A stretch of DNA of 64,000 bases from Suicoccus acidiformans (GTDB lineage Bacteria > Bacillota > Bacilli > Lactobacillales > Aerococcaceae), in the NCBI RefSeq assembly GCF_003546865.1, contig NZ_CP023434.1, positions 496,001 to 560,000 of the forward strand. The letters are read 5' to 3'. A program made the position numbers and the translations under genes. Every line of letters starts with the position of its first letter. Positions within the stretch are counted from its first letter, which is position 1. The notes beneath the pieces are model-generated. The model did not search any database, was not told the origin of the DNA, and worked only from the letters and a program-made list of their open reading frames with translations. This document shows positions 28,318 through 36,791 of the stretch, in pieces.

Positions 28318-29769
28318 ATGGATTACGGTAAGACGGCTAAACGCATTGTAAAAGGTGTAGGCGGAGCCGACAATATTGCTAGTGTTTACCACTGCGTGAC
28401 TCGATTACGTTTCACACTTAAGGATAATAGCAAAGTGGATCGTTCACTTATTGAAAGCACTGATGGAGTCATGTCAGTGGTGGATCAAGGTGGACAATTT
28501 CAGGTCGTTATTGGCCAAACAGTTGGTAATGTCTATGAAGCTATGGAAGCCTATCTAAATGAAAATGTAGCTACTAGTGATAATGAATCTAGCAAACTGA
28601 AGAGCGCTTCCGAAGTCAAAGATGAGATGAAGGATAAGAAGGTTTCCAATAGTTTCTTGGCCACGATATCTGGTATTTTTACACCTATATTAGGTGTGTT
28701 AACCGCTTCGGGTGTCTTAAAAGGAGTTCTTGCTTTATTAACAGCAACTCAGCTATTAAGCACAGAATCTGGGACTTACATTTTGTTGGACTTTATTGCG
28801 AGCGCTTTCTTGAAGTTCCTCCCGGTTGTATTAGGGTACACCTCAATGAAACGGTTCGGCGGAGATCCCTTTGTGGGTATGACTTTAGGTGCTGCCCTCA
28901 TGTTTCCTACTATCCCTGGACTGTTGGAACAAGCACCGCTCTATACGTTATTTGCAGGCACTCCATTTCAATCGGATGTTCATTTGACCTTTCTTGGGGT
29001 TCCAATTATTTTAATGGATTATAGCGGGTCAGTGATACCAGTTATATTTACGACTTGGTTCGCTACTAAATTTGAAAAGTTTTTCAAGAAGCACGTTCCT
29101 GACATGTTTAGTCTTTTTGGTGTCCCGCTATTAACGTTGCTTTCAGCCGGTTTACTTGGCTTCTTAATTGTCGGGCCAGTAAGTCAGTTTGTTTCTAACC
29201 TTCTAGGCTTATTGATGGCTAAAGTCTTTGAAGTGAGCGGCACTCTAGGTGGCTTCCTATATGGATTATTGATTCAGTTTGCTGTGATTTTTGGTGTACA
29301 TTGGGGCTTTGTGGCTCTCAGCATTAACAACATTGCAACTCTTGGCTTCGACCCCGTAACAATTACTGGTCTCACCTCTGCCTTCGGACAAGCTGGGGTA
29401 GTTCTAGTGATTATGCTCAAGACCAAGGATAAGAAGCTCAAACAAGTAGCTCAGGGCGGTTTCTTCTCAGCGCTGTTTGGTGTTACAGAACCTGCGATAT
29501 ATGGGGTTACTTTACAAAACCGCCGCGCCTTCTGGCTGGCCTCTGTTGCCTCAGCTGTTGGTGGAGCTATTATGGGATTCTTTGGTGCAAAGCAATATGT
29601 TTATGGGACAAACGGGATTTTTGGCTGGTTACAAGTTATTAACCCTGAGACCGGATTTGACGCTTCTGTTTGGGCGACGATTGCTGCTTGCGCCATAAGT
29701 TTTGTGCTAGCTATTGTATTTATGTTAGCCTTTGGTAAGGTTGATGAAGAAGCCGTTCGTGACAAATGA
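28318..29769 (+). CDS. PTS transporter EIIBC, glucose/beta-glucoside superfamily
   Basis: A 483-residue membrane protein with an N-terminal IIB domain (active-site C26 in HCVTRLRF) joined by a charged linker (about 85-110) to a IIC domain with about ten membrane segments (ISGIFTPILGVLTASGVLKG, GVTEPAIYGVTL). There is no IIA domain, so it must borrow a glucose-type IIA from elsewhere. ATG 28318 is chosen over 28309 because AAAGGA lies just upstream of it. It follows the GH95 gene by 14 bases and presumably imports that enzyme's substrate. Confidence 0.88.
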   Translation: MDYGKTAKRIVKGVGGADNIASVYHCVTRLRFTLKDNSKVDRSLIESTDGVMSVVDQGGQFQVVIGQTVGNVYEAMEAYLNENVATSDNESSKLKSASEVKDEMKDKKVSNSFLATISGIFTPILGVLTASGVLKGVLALLTATQLLSTESGTYILLDFIASAFLKFLPVVLGYTSMKRFGGDPFVGMTLGAALMFPTIPGLLEQAPLYTLFAGTPFQSDVHLTFLGVPIILMDYSGSVIPVIFTTWFATKFEKFFKKHVPDMFSLFGVPLLTLLSAGLLGFLIVGPVSQFVSNLLGLLMAKVFEVSGTLGGFLYGLLIQFAVIFGVHWGFVALSINNIATLGFDPVTITGLTSAFGQAGVVLVIMLKTKDKKLKQVAQGGFFSALFGVTEPAIYGVTLQNRRAFWLASVASAVGGAIMGFFGAKQYVYGTNGIFGWLQVINPETGFDASVWATIAACAISFVLAIVFMLAFGKVDEEAVRDK

Positions 29770-29857
29770 GGTGGTCGCAATATCATTTAGAAGCACAACT
29801 TTGTGTTAGGCAGATTTGATAGGCCACTCGAGGTAAACATGCAGAGGAGACATGAAT

Positions 29858-30655
29858 ATGCACTTGCTGTATCAGAGGTTGATTACTGTTGGTGACGTAA
29901 ACGCTCTAGATTCTATTGAATTTACTATTGCTAGCACGATGATCAAATATCTGAATAATCTTCCCTCATTATCAATAGACCAGCTTGCTGAACTGTGCCA
30001 TGTGTCAAAGTCCTCTCTTTCTAAATTTGTTCGATCCATTGGATTTAAGGACTATTCTGAGTTTAGGGAGGCGGCTATTGAACAGAATGAACCTGATCGT
30101 TATAAATCAGGCTACCCAACACAGAATATCACAGATGGAATTATGGAATACGGGGCGGATGGTTATTTAAAAATTCTGGCCATCGATATTAAGAATTTGT
30201 TTGGTTCTGAAGAATTGACTGATAAAATTAGTCATTTAGTTGATGATATTTACCATCATGACGATATAGCGGCCTTTGGAGAGATATATTCTGAAACTGC
30301 TGCCATGAATTTTCAATATAAGATGAGTTATTATCGGAAGTTTGTTTATACATCCATGGATACTAAGAGGCAGTCTGAGTATATGGATCGGGTTAATGAA
30401 AACTGTTTGATTATCATTTTCTCTAACTCGGGAAAGTACTTACAGAATGTCAGCGAAAGGTTTCTGACCTCTAGTAAAATGACTCGAGTGCTGATCACGT
30501 CAAACCCGACTCCGCCTAATGCTGAAGCTATGGATTACATGCTGGAAATTAATTATTCGTCGCTGGTACAGAATCATCCCATTCTTTATCAACTACTAAT
30601 TGAGCGTATCGCTGTTGTTTATCAAGAACGATATGGATTGCCTAATGATATTTAA
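29858..30655 (+). CDS. MurR/RpiR-family transcriptional regulator
   Basis: A 265-residue regulator with an N-terminal helix-turn-helix (LSIDQLAELCHVSKSSLSKF) and a C-terminal sugar-phosphate-binding SIS domain (IIIFSNSGKYLQNV). The second ATG (29858) is better spaced from AGAGGAGA than the first (29852). As the last gene of the GH95-PTS operon it probably senses the phosphorylated sugar and acts at the inverted repeats at 25945-25980. A strong terminator follows. Confidence 0.85.
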   Translation: MHLLYQRLITVGDVNALDSIEFTIASTMIKYLNNLPSLSIDQLAELCHVSKSSLSKFVRSIGFKDYSEFREAAIEQNEPDRYKSGYPTQNITDGIMEYGADGYLKILAIDIKNLFGSEELTDKISHLVDDIYHHDDIAAFGEIYSETAAMNFQYKMSYYRKFVYTSMDTKRQSEYMDRVNENCLIIIFSNSGKYLQNVSERFLTSSKMTRVLITSNPTPPNAEAMDYMLEINYSSLVQNHPILYQLLIERIAVVYQERYGLPNDI

Positions 30656-30685
30656 CCCCCCTAATAATTTACTCCAAAGCCTGTT

Positions 30686-30726
30686 AAAGCCCGCGATTGT
30701 TATGTTACAATCACGGGCTTTTTTTG
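30686..30726 (+). terminator. Strong terminator of the GH95-PTS operon
   Basis: AAAGCCCGCGATTGT pairs with ACAATCACGGGCTTT with one mismatch and runs into T7, 31 bases past the regulator stop. Confidence 0.9.
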
Positions 30727-30806
30727 ACCCTCAAAGACTCTTAGACATGAAAAAGAAACCGCTTACAAATCTTAGGGCTTTATCCTGAGTTTCATTGTTT
30801 ATAATC

Positions 30807-30855
30807 AAAAAACAGTCTTAAAACGTTGATATAACGGTTTTTAAGGCTGTTTTTT
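30807..30855. terminator. Hairpin spanning the IS1634 left end
   Basis: AAAAAACAGTCTTAAAACG folds on CGGTTTTTAAGGCTGTTTTTT. It lies on the IS boundary, just past the transposase stop, and may both end the transposase transcript and block entry from outside. A comparable palindrome lies at the right end (32733-32766). Confidence 0.6.
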
Positions 30856-32772
30856 AGGTGGAAAATATGTCCACTTAGAGATTATAGTTCTTATTCAAGT
30901 CTAGTTGAGTAATTTTCTTAAATTCAGAACGTGTCATAATGGTTAAAAGTTCTGGCATCTTCATTGCCTTCTGTATTGTTAAATAAGTTTGGCTGATGTT
31001 GCTTGGAACCAATTGGATGTCTGGGTAATGACCTAAGGCAGTCACAATCGCTTCGTCCATAGACTGACTGAGTGCATCACATGATATCGATAACCCAGTA
31101 CTTTTCTTGACACGATACTGTAAATAACGCATAAGACAAAGACTTAAGAAGCAGAGAACGAAATGACCTCGAATATGTGCATCCGTCCAAACAAAGACGG
31201 GTCGCGAGCGTAAATCCGTCTTCAAGACACGAAAACTCTCCTCAATTTGCCATAAACCACAATAGGTCCCGATGACTTCCGCTGTCGTAAGGTCTAGTTG
31301 ATTCGTGATGATGGCATAATAATCATCATACATGGCTTGCTCTTGAATTTTTGCCTCATCTAATTCGATGCCTTCAGTATCTGCATCAAAGTGAATGTAC
31401 TGATTACGGCCACGTTTCACTGATGACTTCAATTTGCTTGGTTGATCAACAGCTTCTTGTGCCTTCTCAACACTTTTCTCTCGATATTTTCGGTCTTTTG
31501 CCGCTCGCTTCGCCTCCCACGTCACATGAATATGTACGGGAATTTGTATCGTCTTGTACTTGCGAGGCCTTCCGGGGCGTTTAGGTAAAGCCTTCCTCTC
31601 TTCTTCTGTTAACTCAACTTTCACATCGAGGAGATACTCAATGATTTTTGAACGGTAGTAAACCTTTCCTTGACCCTCTGCTTTCACAGTCTGCCAGTCA
31701 CCTTCATTTAGGGCAACTTCTTTGATATACGCAGGGGCCTTCTTCAAGCTATAACTGATGACAAAGTCATGACCTTTCTCAACTAACATGGCGAGGTTAT
31801 CCTTACAGTTGAGACCACGGTCGGCTACGATGACGATTTTGTCCATATTGTAGCGTTGTTTTAGTTCGGACACAGTGTCTTTCAGTGTTCGTTGATCCAT
31901 TGTATTTCCTGGAAATAATTGGTAGCTGATAGGAATCCCTTGGTTATCCATAAGAAGTCCCATCACGACTTGAACTTCATTGTTCTTGTGGTCCTTTGAA
32001 TAACCAAACATGCGAAGTTCTCCAGCTTGGACACTTTCGAAGGAGAATGTAGTGACATCATAGTACGCAACAGGACCTGAACGTTCCGTCTTCTGCTCAA
32101 ATTGCTTATAAAGATGATTCATCAGATCATCCGATAGTTCATCTAAGACATCCAATACTTGATAATAGAGATCTTTATGGTAGCAACGGACACCGGCATA
32201 GAAAGGCAAATCACGGTGAGTGGCCCGAATACTTTGGGGGACTAGCATCCGATGTAGAACGAGTGAGAAGATAGCTTCTTGTACTTTCCTAGGATAGCGT
32301 TTAGCTAAATGCTTCGCGAAGAATGTATCTATCGCTAAGTCTTTCCACATCTGTAATATGACAGAATGGCCAATGTGATAGCTGGTATGTGACTGAGATA
32401 TATCATTCAATAGTTCTTTCTTTATTTCTACTTGGGCAGGTTGCTTAGCATTTTTCTTTTCTTGCGTGCGTTTCTTTGCTTCTGCTCTAAGCTTTTCCAT
32501 GATGTCGGGATCTTCCGCAAGCATCTTTTCGTAATTCCCAACTGTTTCAATAACCTTTGTTTTCTTCTTCTTGGTATTGGGAATACGGTGTTGTTCAACG
32601 AATTGAATCACCCGATATTCCCCGGACCCACTTACCGTTACATACATCGATTTCACCTCACTTAGTCGTTAAGACTATTATATCATGATTTTAATAATAA
32701 GTGAACATAAGTGGACAAAAATATATAAAAGAAAACGACGATAAAGCGTATGATATCACCGTTTTAAAATAG
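30813..32772 (-). mobile_element. IS1634-family insertion sequence, apparently intact
   Basis: A 1.96-kb element with one complete minus-strand transposase gene. The ends CAGTCTTAAAACGTTGATAT and, inverted, CTATTTTAAAACGGTGATAT form imperfect inverted repeats of about 20 bases. Of the larger IS elements in this window it is the only one without a visible lesion. Confidence 0.78.
30875..32656 (-). CDS. IS1634-family transposase
   Basis: A 593-residue DDE transposase. Catalytic Asp in VAYYDVTTFSFES, second Asp in IVIVADRGLNCKDNL and Glu in GLWQIEESFRVLKTDLRSRP are all present, with the long insertion between the second Asp and the Glu that marks this group. The N-terminus (MYVTVSGSGEYRVIQFVEQ) is complete. 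The ATG follows a GAGGTG-like site. Confidence 0.92.
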   Translation of the reverse strand: MKSMYVTVSGSGEYRVIQFVEQHRIPNTKKKKTKVIETVGNYEKMLAEDPDIMEKLRAEAKKRTQEKKNAKQPAQVEIKKELLNDISQSHTSYHIGHSVILQMWKDLAIDTFFAKHLAKRYPRKVQEAIFSLVLHRMLVPQSIRATHRDLPFYAGVRCYHKDLYYQVLDVLDELSDDLMNHLYKQFEQKTERSGPVAYYDVTTFSFESVQAGELRMFGYSKDHKNNEVQVVMGLLMDNQGIPISYQLFPGNTMDQRTLKDTVSELKQRYNMDKIVIVADRGLNCKDNLAMLVEKGHDFVISYSLKKAPAYIKEVALNEGDWQTVKAEGQGKVYYRSKIIEYLLDVKVELTEEERKALPKRPGRPRKYKTIQIPVHIHVTWEAKRAAKDRKYREKSVEKAQEAVDQPSKLKSSVKRGRNQYIHFDADTEGIELDEAKIQEQAMYDDYYAIITNQLDLTTAEVIGTYCGLWQIEESFRVLKTDLRSRPVFVWTDAHIRGHFVLCFLSLCLMRYLQYRVKKSTGLSISCDALSQSMDEAIVTALGHYPDIQLVPSNISQTYLTIQKAMKMPELLTIMTRSEFKKITQLDLNKNYNL

Positions 32773-32820
32773 AAAATTAATTTTAAACAACGAAAGTCAG
32801 GAAAAAAGTCAATAGAGAAA

Positions 32821-32855
32821 GGTCGACAACATCAACATTTTTGTTGTTGTCGACC
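32821..32855. repeat. Perfect palindrome between IS1634 and the PTS IIB gene
   Basis: GGTCGACAACA pairs perfectly with TGTTGTCGACC across a 13-base loop. No T-tract follows on either strand, so it does not look like a simple terminator. It could be an operator or an IS-related end. Confidence 0.5.
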
Positions 32856-32955
32856 AAGTTATAGATATTATATTTTGGGTAAAATAGGATTTAAGTCAGT
32901 TGAATTTAAAAAGTTTTACAAAAAAGGAGAGAATTCAGGTTAAAAACTACAACTA

Positions 32956-33237
32956 TTACTTTTCCATAAGATTTTCAATCTCACTAACCGCTTCTAGCAT
33001 TTCTCTCTTACTAACAATATTTGTGAGTACAATAGTTCGATCTTGAAGATTTAAAGGTATGTTATTAGCTAAATTTTTTGTTGTAATATAATAGTCTGCT
33101 GGTGCTGAATTAATACTACCAATGTCAATAGCATCAACTTCTGCCTGAATATTATTTTCTGTAAGTATTTTTTCTAAATTTGATTTTGCCATAACGCTCG
33201 TTCCAAGACCAAAACCGCAAACACATACAATTTTCAT
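32956..33237 (-). CDS. PTS sugar transporter subunit IIB (ascorbate/galactitol type)
   Basis: A 93-residue phosphocarrier with the P-loop CGFGLGTS beginning at C7. It starts at an ATG after GGAGGAAG. Its natural partners, IIA and IIC of the same type, lie on the same strand at 36790-35056 but are separated by a decayed transposase of about 1.5 kb, so it is probably the displaced last gene of that operon. An extended -10 promoter at 33294-33302 may keep it expressed. Confidence 0.85.
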   Translation of the reverse strand: MKIVCVCGFGLGTSVMAKSNLEKILTENNIQAEVDAIDIGSINSAPADYYITTKNLANNIPLNLQDRTIVLTNIVSKREMLEAVSEIENLMEK

Positions 33238-33293
33238 TTTATCTTCCTCCGTTAATTAAATAATATATTTCCTCATAAACTAATTTTTTGTCT

Positions 33294-33302
33294 ATTATAT
33301 CA
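33294..33302 (-). promoter_or_regulatory. Extended -10 promoter candidate for the split IIB gene
   Basis: On the minus strand, TGATATAAT matches the extended -10 consensus TGNTATAAT, 57 bases before the IIB start. No clear -35 box is seen, which extended -10 promoters can tolerate. Confidence 0.5.
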
Positions 33303-33352
33303 ATGTTTTTGGCACCTAGCTAAATGATTATCCTCCATATTTTATAAAGTTA

Positions 33353-34830
33353 TTGATGCAATTATTATATATTTATTTTCAAGCATTTTACTTGGCTTTT
33401 CGAAAACGTCCCATAATCGCCGGTGAAGAGTATCTTAAATCTATTTCACGCTCACTTAGCCAGAATCCTTTACAATTTCAAGAATCATTTACGTATGAAA
33501 TTAAACTCTTTAAGCACCTCGATTTAAATAATGCTCATCAGACACTTGCCTCACTTTATTCGATACAGGTAGGCCGAGTAAAATAAACAAATAGAAATAC
33601 TTCGGGCACTTATTTTAAGTGTTCAAATGCATATTTCATTTGCCCAGCTCCATCGAATCCGCAAGACAACACCTGTCTTAAGGGTCATCATTAGCTTTGT
33701 TTTCCGTGAGGACATCTCTTCGTTTGGGTCTTTCTATGCTTTCAAGAATCGGATATGTCTCTTCAACGACAGCATCCTCACTAGAACCTTGCCAGGACAC
33801 CGTAAGGTGAAAGGCCAGAAAAACCAAAAGCTAAAGGGCGAACTAAAAGATATGACACGAAAAATCGTTGAACGAGCTTAACGTCAAGCGCTGTGCCCAC
33901 ATCGTTCCGAACGTCCTTTACAACATTTATTTTTCGATATTGCCATTGCCCGATTAAAAGCCCTCGGTCTCTTGTCGCAGGACTTAATAGTATCTGATGA
34001 TGGAACATCTATCCCAACACGCTCACGCCCTATATCCGTAAAAGTACGATTGTAAAAACAGATATGTTTGTACCTGCCCCGGATGGTTCACAAATTGCAA
34101 TGCTCGTTAGGAATAAGATAGCTGTCAAAGCATTAATTTATATGGTCAATTTGAATGTTTACTTAATACGCACATCGTTGACCTTAAAATCGATTATCGC
34201 TACACTTCAGAATTATGTATGCACAACACCACAACCACAATACCATAACCAATGTCTTTGTCATGGATGAATTTATACGTCTCATCTTAACATATAAGGA
34301 GACACTTTATATCGCAGATGGTGCGCACGATAACTAGGCCATTTATAATTGGTGTAAACACCATGAGATGGATCCCGTCATCCCACTCAATTACACAAAC
34401 AAAGGGAACACTTAATCGGATAAAGCAGATATCCAAAATTTGCCAGAAGGGATTCTTATATGTACCGGTTAGAAATGATCTATAACGGTTATTATCCTGA
34501 CCGCAAGTGACAGAAAATAACGTTGTCGTATCTAATCTAAGAAACTATATTAGCAATATCCTAATCATTACTTCTCTGATCGTAAGCATGGTTTAGTCTT
34601 CTATACAAAGACCAAAGACGATAATCATCTGTACACTCCATAGCAACGGCCTTCGAAATCTTAGCAGAAACTCTATCGGCAACGAAGGGCATCTGAGTGA
34701 GGTAATAACCAGATTGTAATCGATTACAACTTGGAACACACTCATATAGGAGTTCGTACACATATCTATATCATAGTTTCTGTTGCATGCATCTTGATTC
34801 ACTTCAAAGCTTATAGGTAAAGTATTGCCA
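33353..34830 (+). pseudogene. Decayed DDE transposase of a lost insertion sequence
   Basis: Stretches in shifting plus-strand frames join into one transposase: an N-terminal part at 33353-33590, the DDE part around 33900-34350 (IADGAHDN, then HHEMDPVIPLNYTNKGN), MIYNGYYPDRK near 34480, YTKTKDDNHLYTP near 34600, and VIDYNLEHTHIG near 34720. Many stops and shifts make it dead. I recognise the general type but cannot assign the IS family. Confidence 0.65.
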
Positions 34831-34871
34831 GTAAGGTAAGGCTAAGCTAAATATTTTAGAATTGCTTCAAA

Positions 34872-34988
34872 TTATTGTTTTTTTGAGGCTTCTTTAGCGT
34901 GCGTTTGATTTTTGAGAAAATACTCCTTTGAAAATATATCAATATACTTCGTCAAACATTCAAGAAAATCATCTATTTGGTTGTCCAT
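34872..34988 (-). CDS. Small hypothetical ORF, 38 residues
   Basis: The minus strand encodes MDNQIDDFLECLTKYIDIFS and then a lysine-rich tail, ending at TAA. No clear ribosome site precedes it. It looks like the N-terminus of a transposase cut short and may belong to the neighbouring IS debris. Not recognised with certainty. Confidence 0.2.
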   Translation of the reverse strand: MDNQIDDFLECLTKYIDIFSKEYFLKNQTHAKEASKKQ

Positions 34989-35055
34989 GAGCAAATTTTA
35001 CCATTTTTTACGTGGAGTTTATGAGGTTACGCTAAATATAATGATATAGTGACGA

Positions 35056-36336
35056 TTAACTAAATAATCTCAAGAACCACATCAGTGGTAACCAAACTAA
35101 GGAATAATCAATATTAGAGAATGTTAAACCAGAGCCATATAGGCTTGTTGTCATTGGATAAAGGAATGCAAACCCTAGGTGTGTTATAAAACCGGCTATT
35201 GCACCAGCAATTAATGCTGCTTTCCAACCACCACGTTTATTGCCCACTACTCCTATTAAGCATCCATCAAAGAACATAATAATAGGTGAAGGGAAGACAA
35301 TGACATTTATTCTGACAATCAGTGAGAAAATAACGTAAATTATCGTTCCGAGAATTGAACCTAGAAAACCAAGAAGAGAGCCAGTTGGACTAAAGGCGTA
35401 GAATACAGCTACATCGAGGGCTGGTACAGCACCAGGAAGAAATTTATCAGCAATTCCTTGGAATGCTGGAACAATCGATCCAGTAAACATCCTAACACCA
35501 CTCATTAGAATGACAAAACCTGCGGTAAATTGCATAGCACTAAGGAAAAGCCAAATGAACCAATTTGTGTCATTAGATAAGGTTACTATTCCATCAGATC
35601 CAACAATCAGTCCAATTATAATATAAATAATTGGCATTATGAATGCTAGAGAAATAGTAGTGTCTTTAAATATAGACAGAATACCCGGAAGTTCTAAGTT
35701 TTCAGCATCTTCTTCTGGCTTCCCTACTAAATTACCAATCACACCTCCTAGCCAAGCACCTAAATGGTTCGCATGACCTAAAGTAATTTCATCATCTGTG
35801 AAGTCTTTAGTATATATACGAGCAATTGCGGGTCCGATTGTCCAATAAAGAGCTAATAGAATTGCTGCAATGATAATAAGTAAAGTATTGCTGACATTTA
35901 TTACATAGGGTAAGGCTACGTGCAAGAATGAGGAGACAATCAACATTTGATGAACAGTTAAATAGACATGTTTAAAATTTTTATTCGGTATTATTTTAAC
36001 TAGAATCAAGTGCAGTATAAATCCAAGTAAGAAACTTAAAACAATATTTGTAGACAGTGTCTCCATTGCGATAGCGAAAGCAGCTTCGTTTGCCGGCAAA
36101 ACACCATTAATTCCTGTACTTTTATTCAATAAGTCTACAATAGGAGCTATAGAATTTGAGATAATACCAGCACCAGCATCTAAGATCACTAAACCAACAA
36201 TCGTTTTAACAACACCATCTATTGTTTCAGCTAAGGTTTTTCTCTGTAAAAGTAAACCGATTAGAGCTATTATGCCAAGGAAAATAGCTGAATTATTAAG
36301 AATTTGAAATATAATAAAGTTTAATATTTCACGCAT
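35056..36336 (-). CDS. PTS transporter subunit IIC, UlaA/SgaT (ascorbate) superfamily
   Basis: A 426-residue membrane carrier, paralogous to the one at 20706. Similar landmarks: ILGLIALIGLLLQRKTLAET-like N-terminus, GHANHLGAWLGGVIGNLVG, and ALDVAVFYAFSPTGSLLGF. ATG 36336 is chosen because GGAGGGG precedes it; it overlaps the IIA stop by eight bases. The gene order is regulator, IIA, IIC on the minus strand, with IIB displaced to 32956. Confidence 0.87.
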   Translation of the reverse strand: MREILNFIIFQILNNSAIFLGIIALIGLLLQRKTLAETIDGVVKTIVGLVILDAGAGIISNSIAPIVDLLNKSTGINGVLPANEAAFAIAMETLSTNIVLSFLLGFILHLILVKIIPNKNFKHVYLTVHQMLIVSSFLHVALPYVINVSNTLLIIIAAILLALYWTIGPAIARIYTKDFTDDEITLGHANHLGAWLGGVIGNLVGKPEEDAENLELPGILSIFKDTTISLAFIMPIIYIIIGLIVGSDGIVTLSNDTNWFIWLFLSAMQFTAGFVILMSGVRMFTGSIVPAFQGIADKFLPGAVPALDVAVFYAFSPTGSLLGFLGSILGTIIYVIFSLIVRINVIVFPSPIIMFFDGCLIGVVGNKRGGWKAALIAGAIAGFITHLGFAFLYPMTTSLYGSGLTFSNIDYSLVWLPLMWFLRLFS

Positions 36337-36790
36337 CTTTATCCCCTCCATTATTTATTAATCTAATTATAGTTTCTTTATCTTGTTCTGTTTTAGCTTG
36401 TTTAAGATAGGAGATATTCTTTTCAACTTGTAGAAACTCAATTAATCTTTGTAATGTATTAAGGTGATCTTCGCTATTTATTGCTGATAATGCCATTATA
36501 ATAGAGACTGGATCATTTTCCTTATTTCCAAATTCTACGGGTTTATTTAAAGTAACTATACTGAAACCTGTTCTTTTTACAGAATTTGAGGGTCGTGCAT
36601 GTCCAAAAGCAATACCAGGTGCAATTACAATATAAGGTCCAAGGTCATGTACCGCATTAATCATTTCGTGAGTATAATCTGCTGTAATATATCCATTAAC
36701 CTCCAGAATATTTCCTGCTATTATTAAGGCGTCCTCCCAATTCTTAGCATCTTGATTAAGTGCTATTAATTTAGTAGATATTTGTTCCAT
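36329..36790 (-). CDS. PTS sugar transporter subunit IIA (ascorbate/fructose type)
   Basis: A 153-residue phosphocarrier of the EIIA_2 fold with active-site H64 (GIAFGHARPSN). The ATG at 36790 follows TTGGAGG, which lies inside the end of the regulator gene. One base separates the regulator stop from this start, so translation is coupled. It serves the IIC at 36336 and presumably the IIB at 33237. Confidence 0.88.
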   Translation of the reverse strand: MEQISTKLIALNQDAKNWEDALIIAGNILEVNGYITADYTHEMINAVHDLGPYIVIAPGIAFGHARPSNSVKRTGFSIVTLNKPVEFGNKENDPVSIIMALSAINSEDHLNTLQRLIEFLQVEKNISYLKQAKTEQDKETIIRLINNGGDKDA

Positions 36791-36791
36791 A

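Noticed and set aside
34561..34802. Minus-strand open frames of 66-69 codons
   Set aside because: The plus strand here encodes the C-terminal part of the decayed transposase, so these are shadows.
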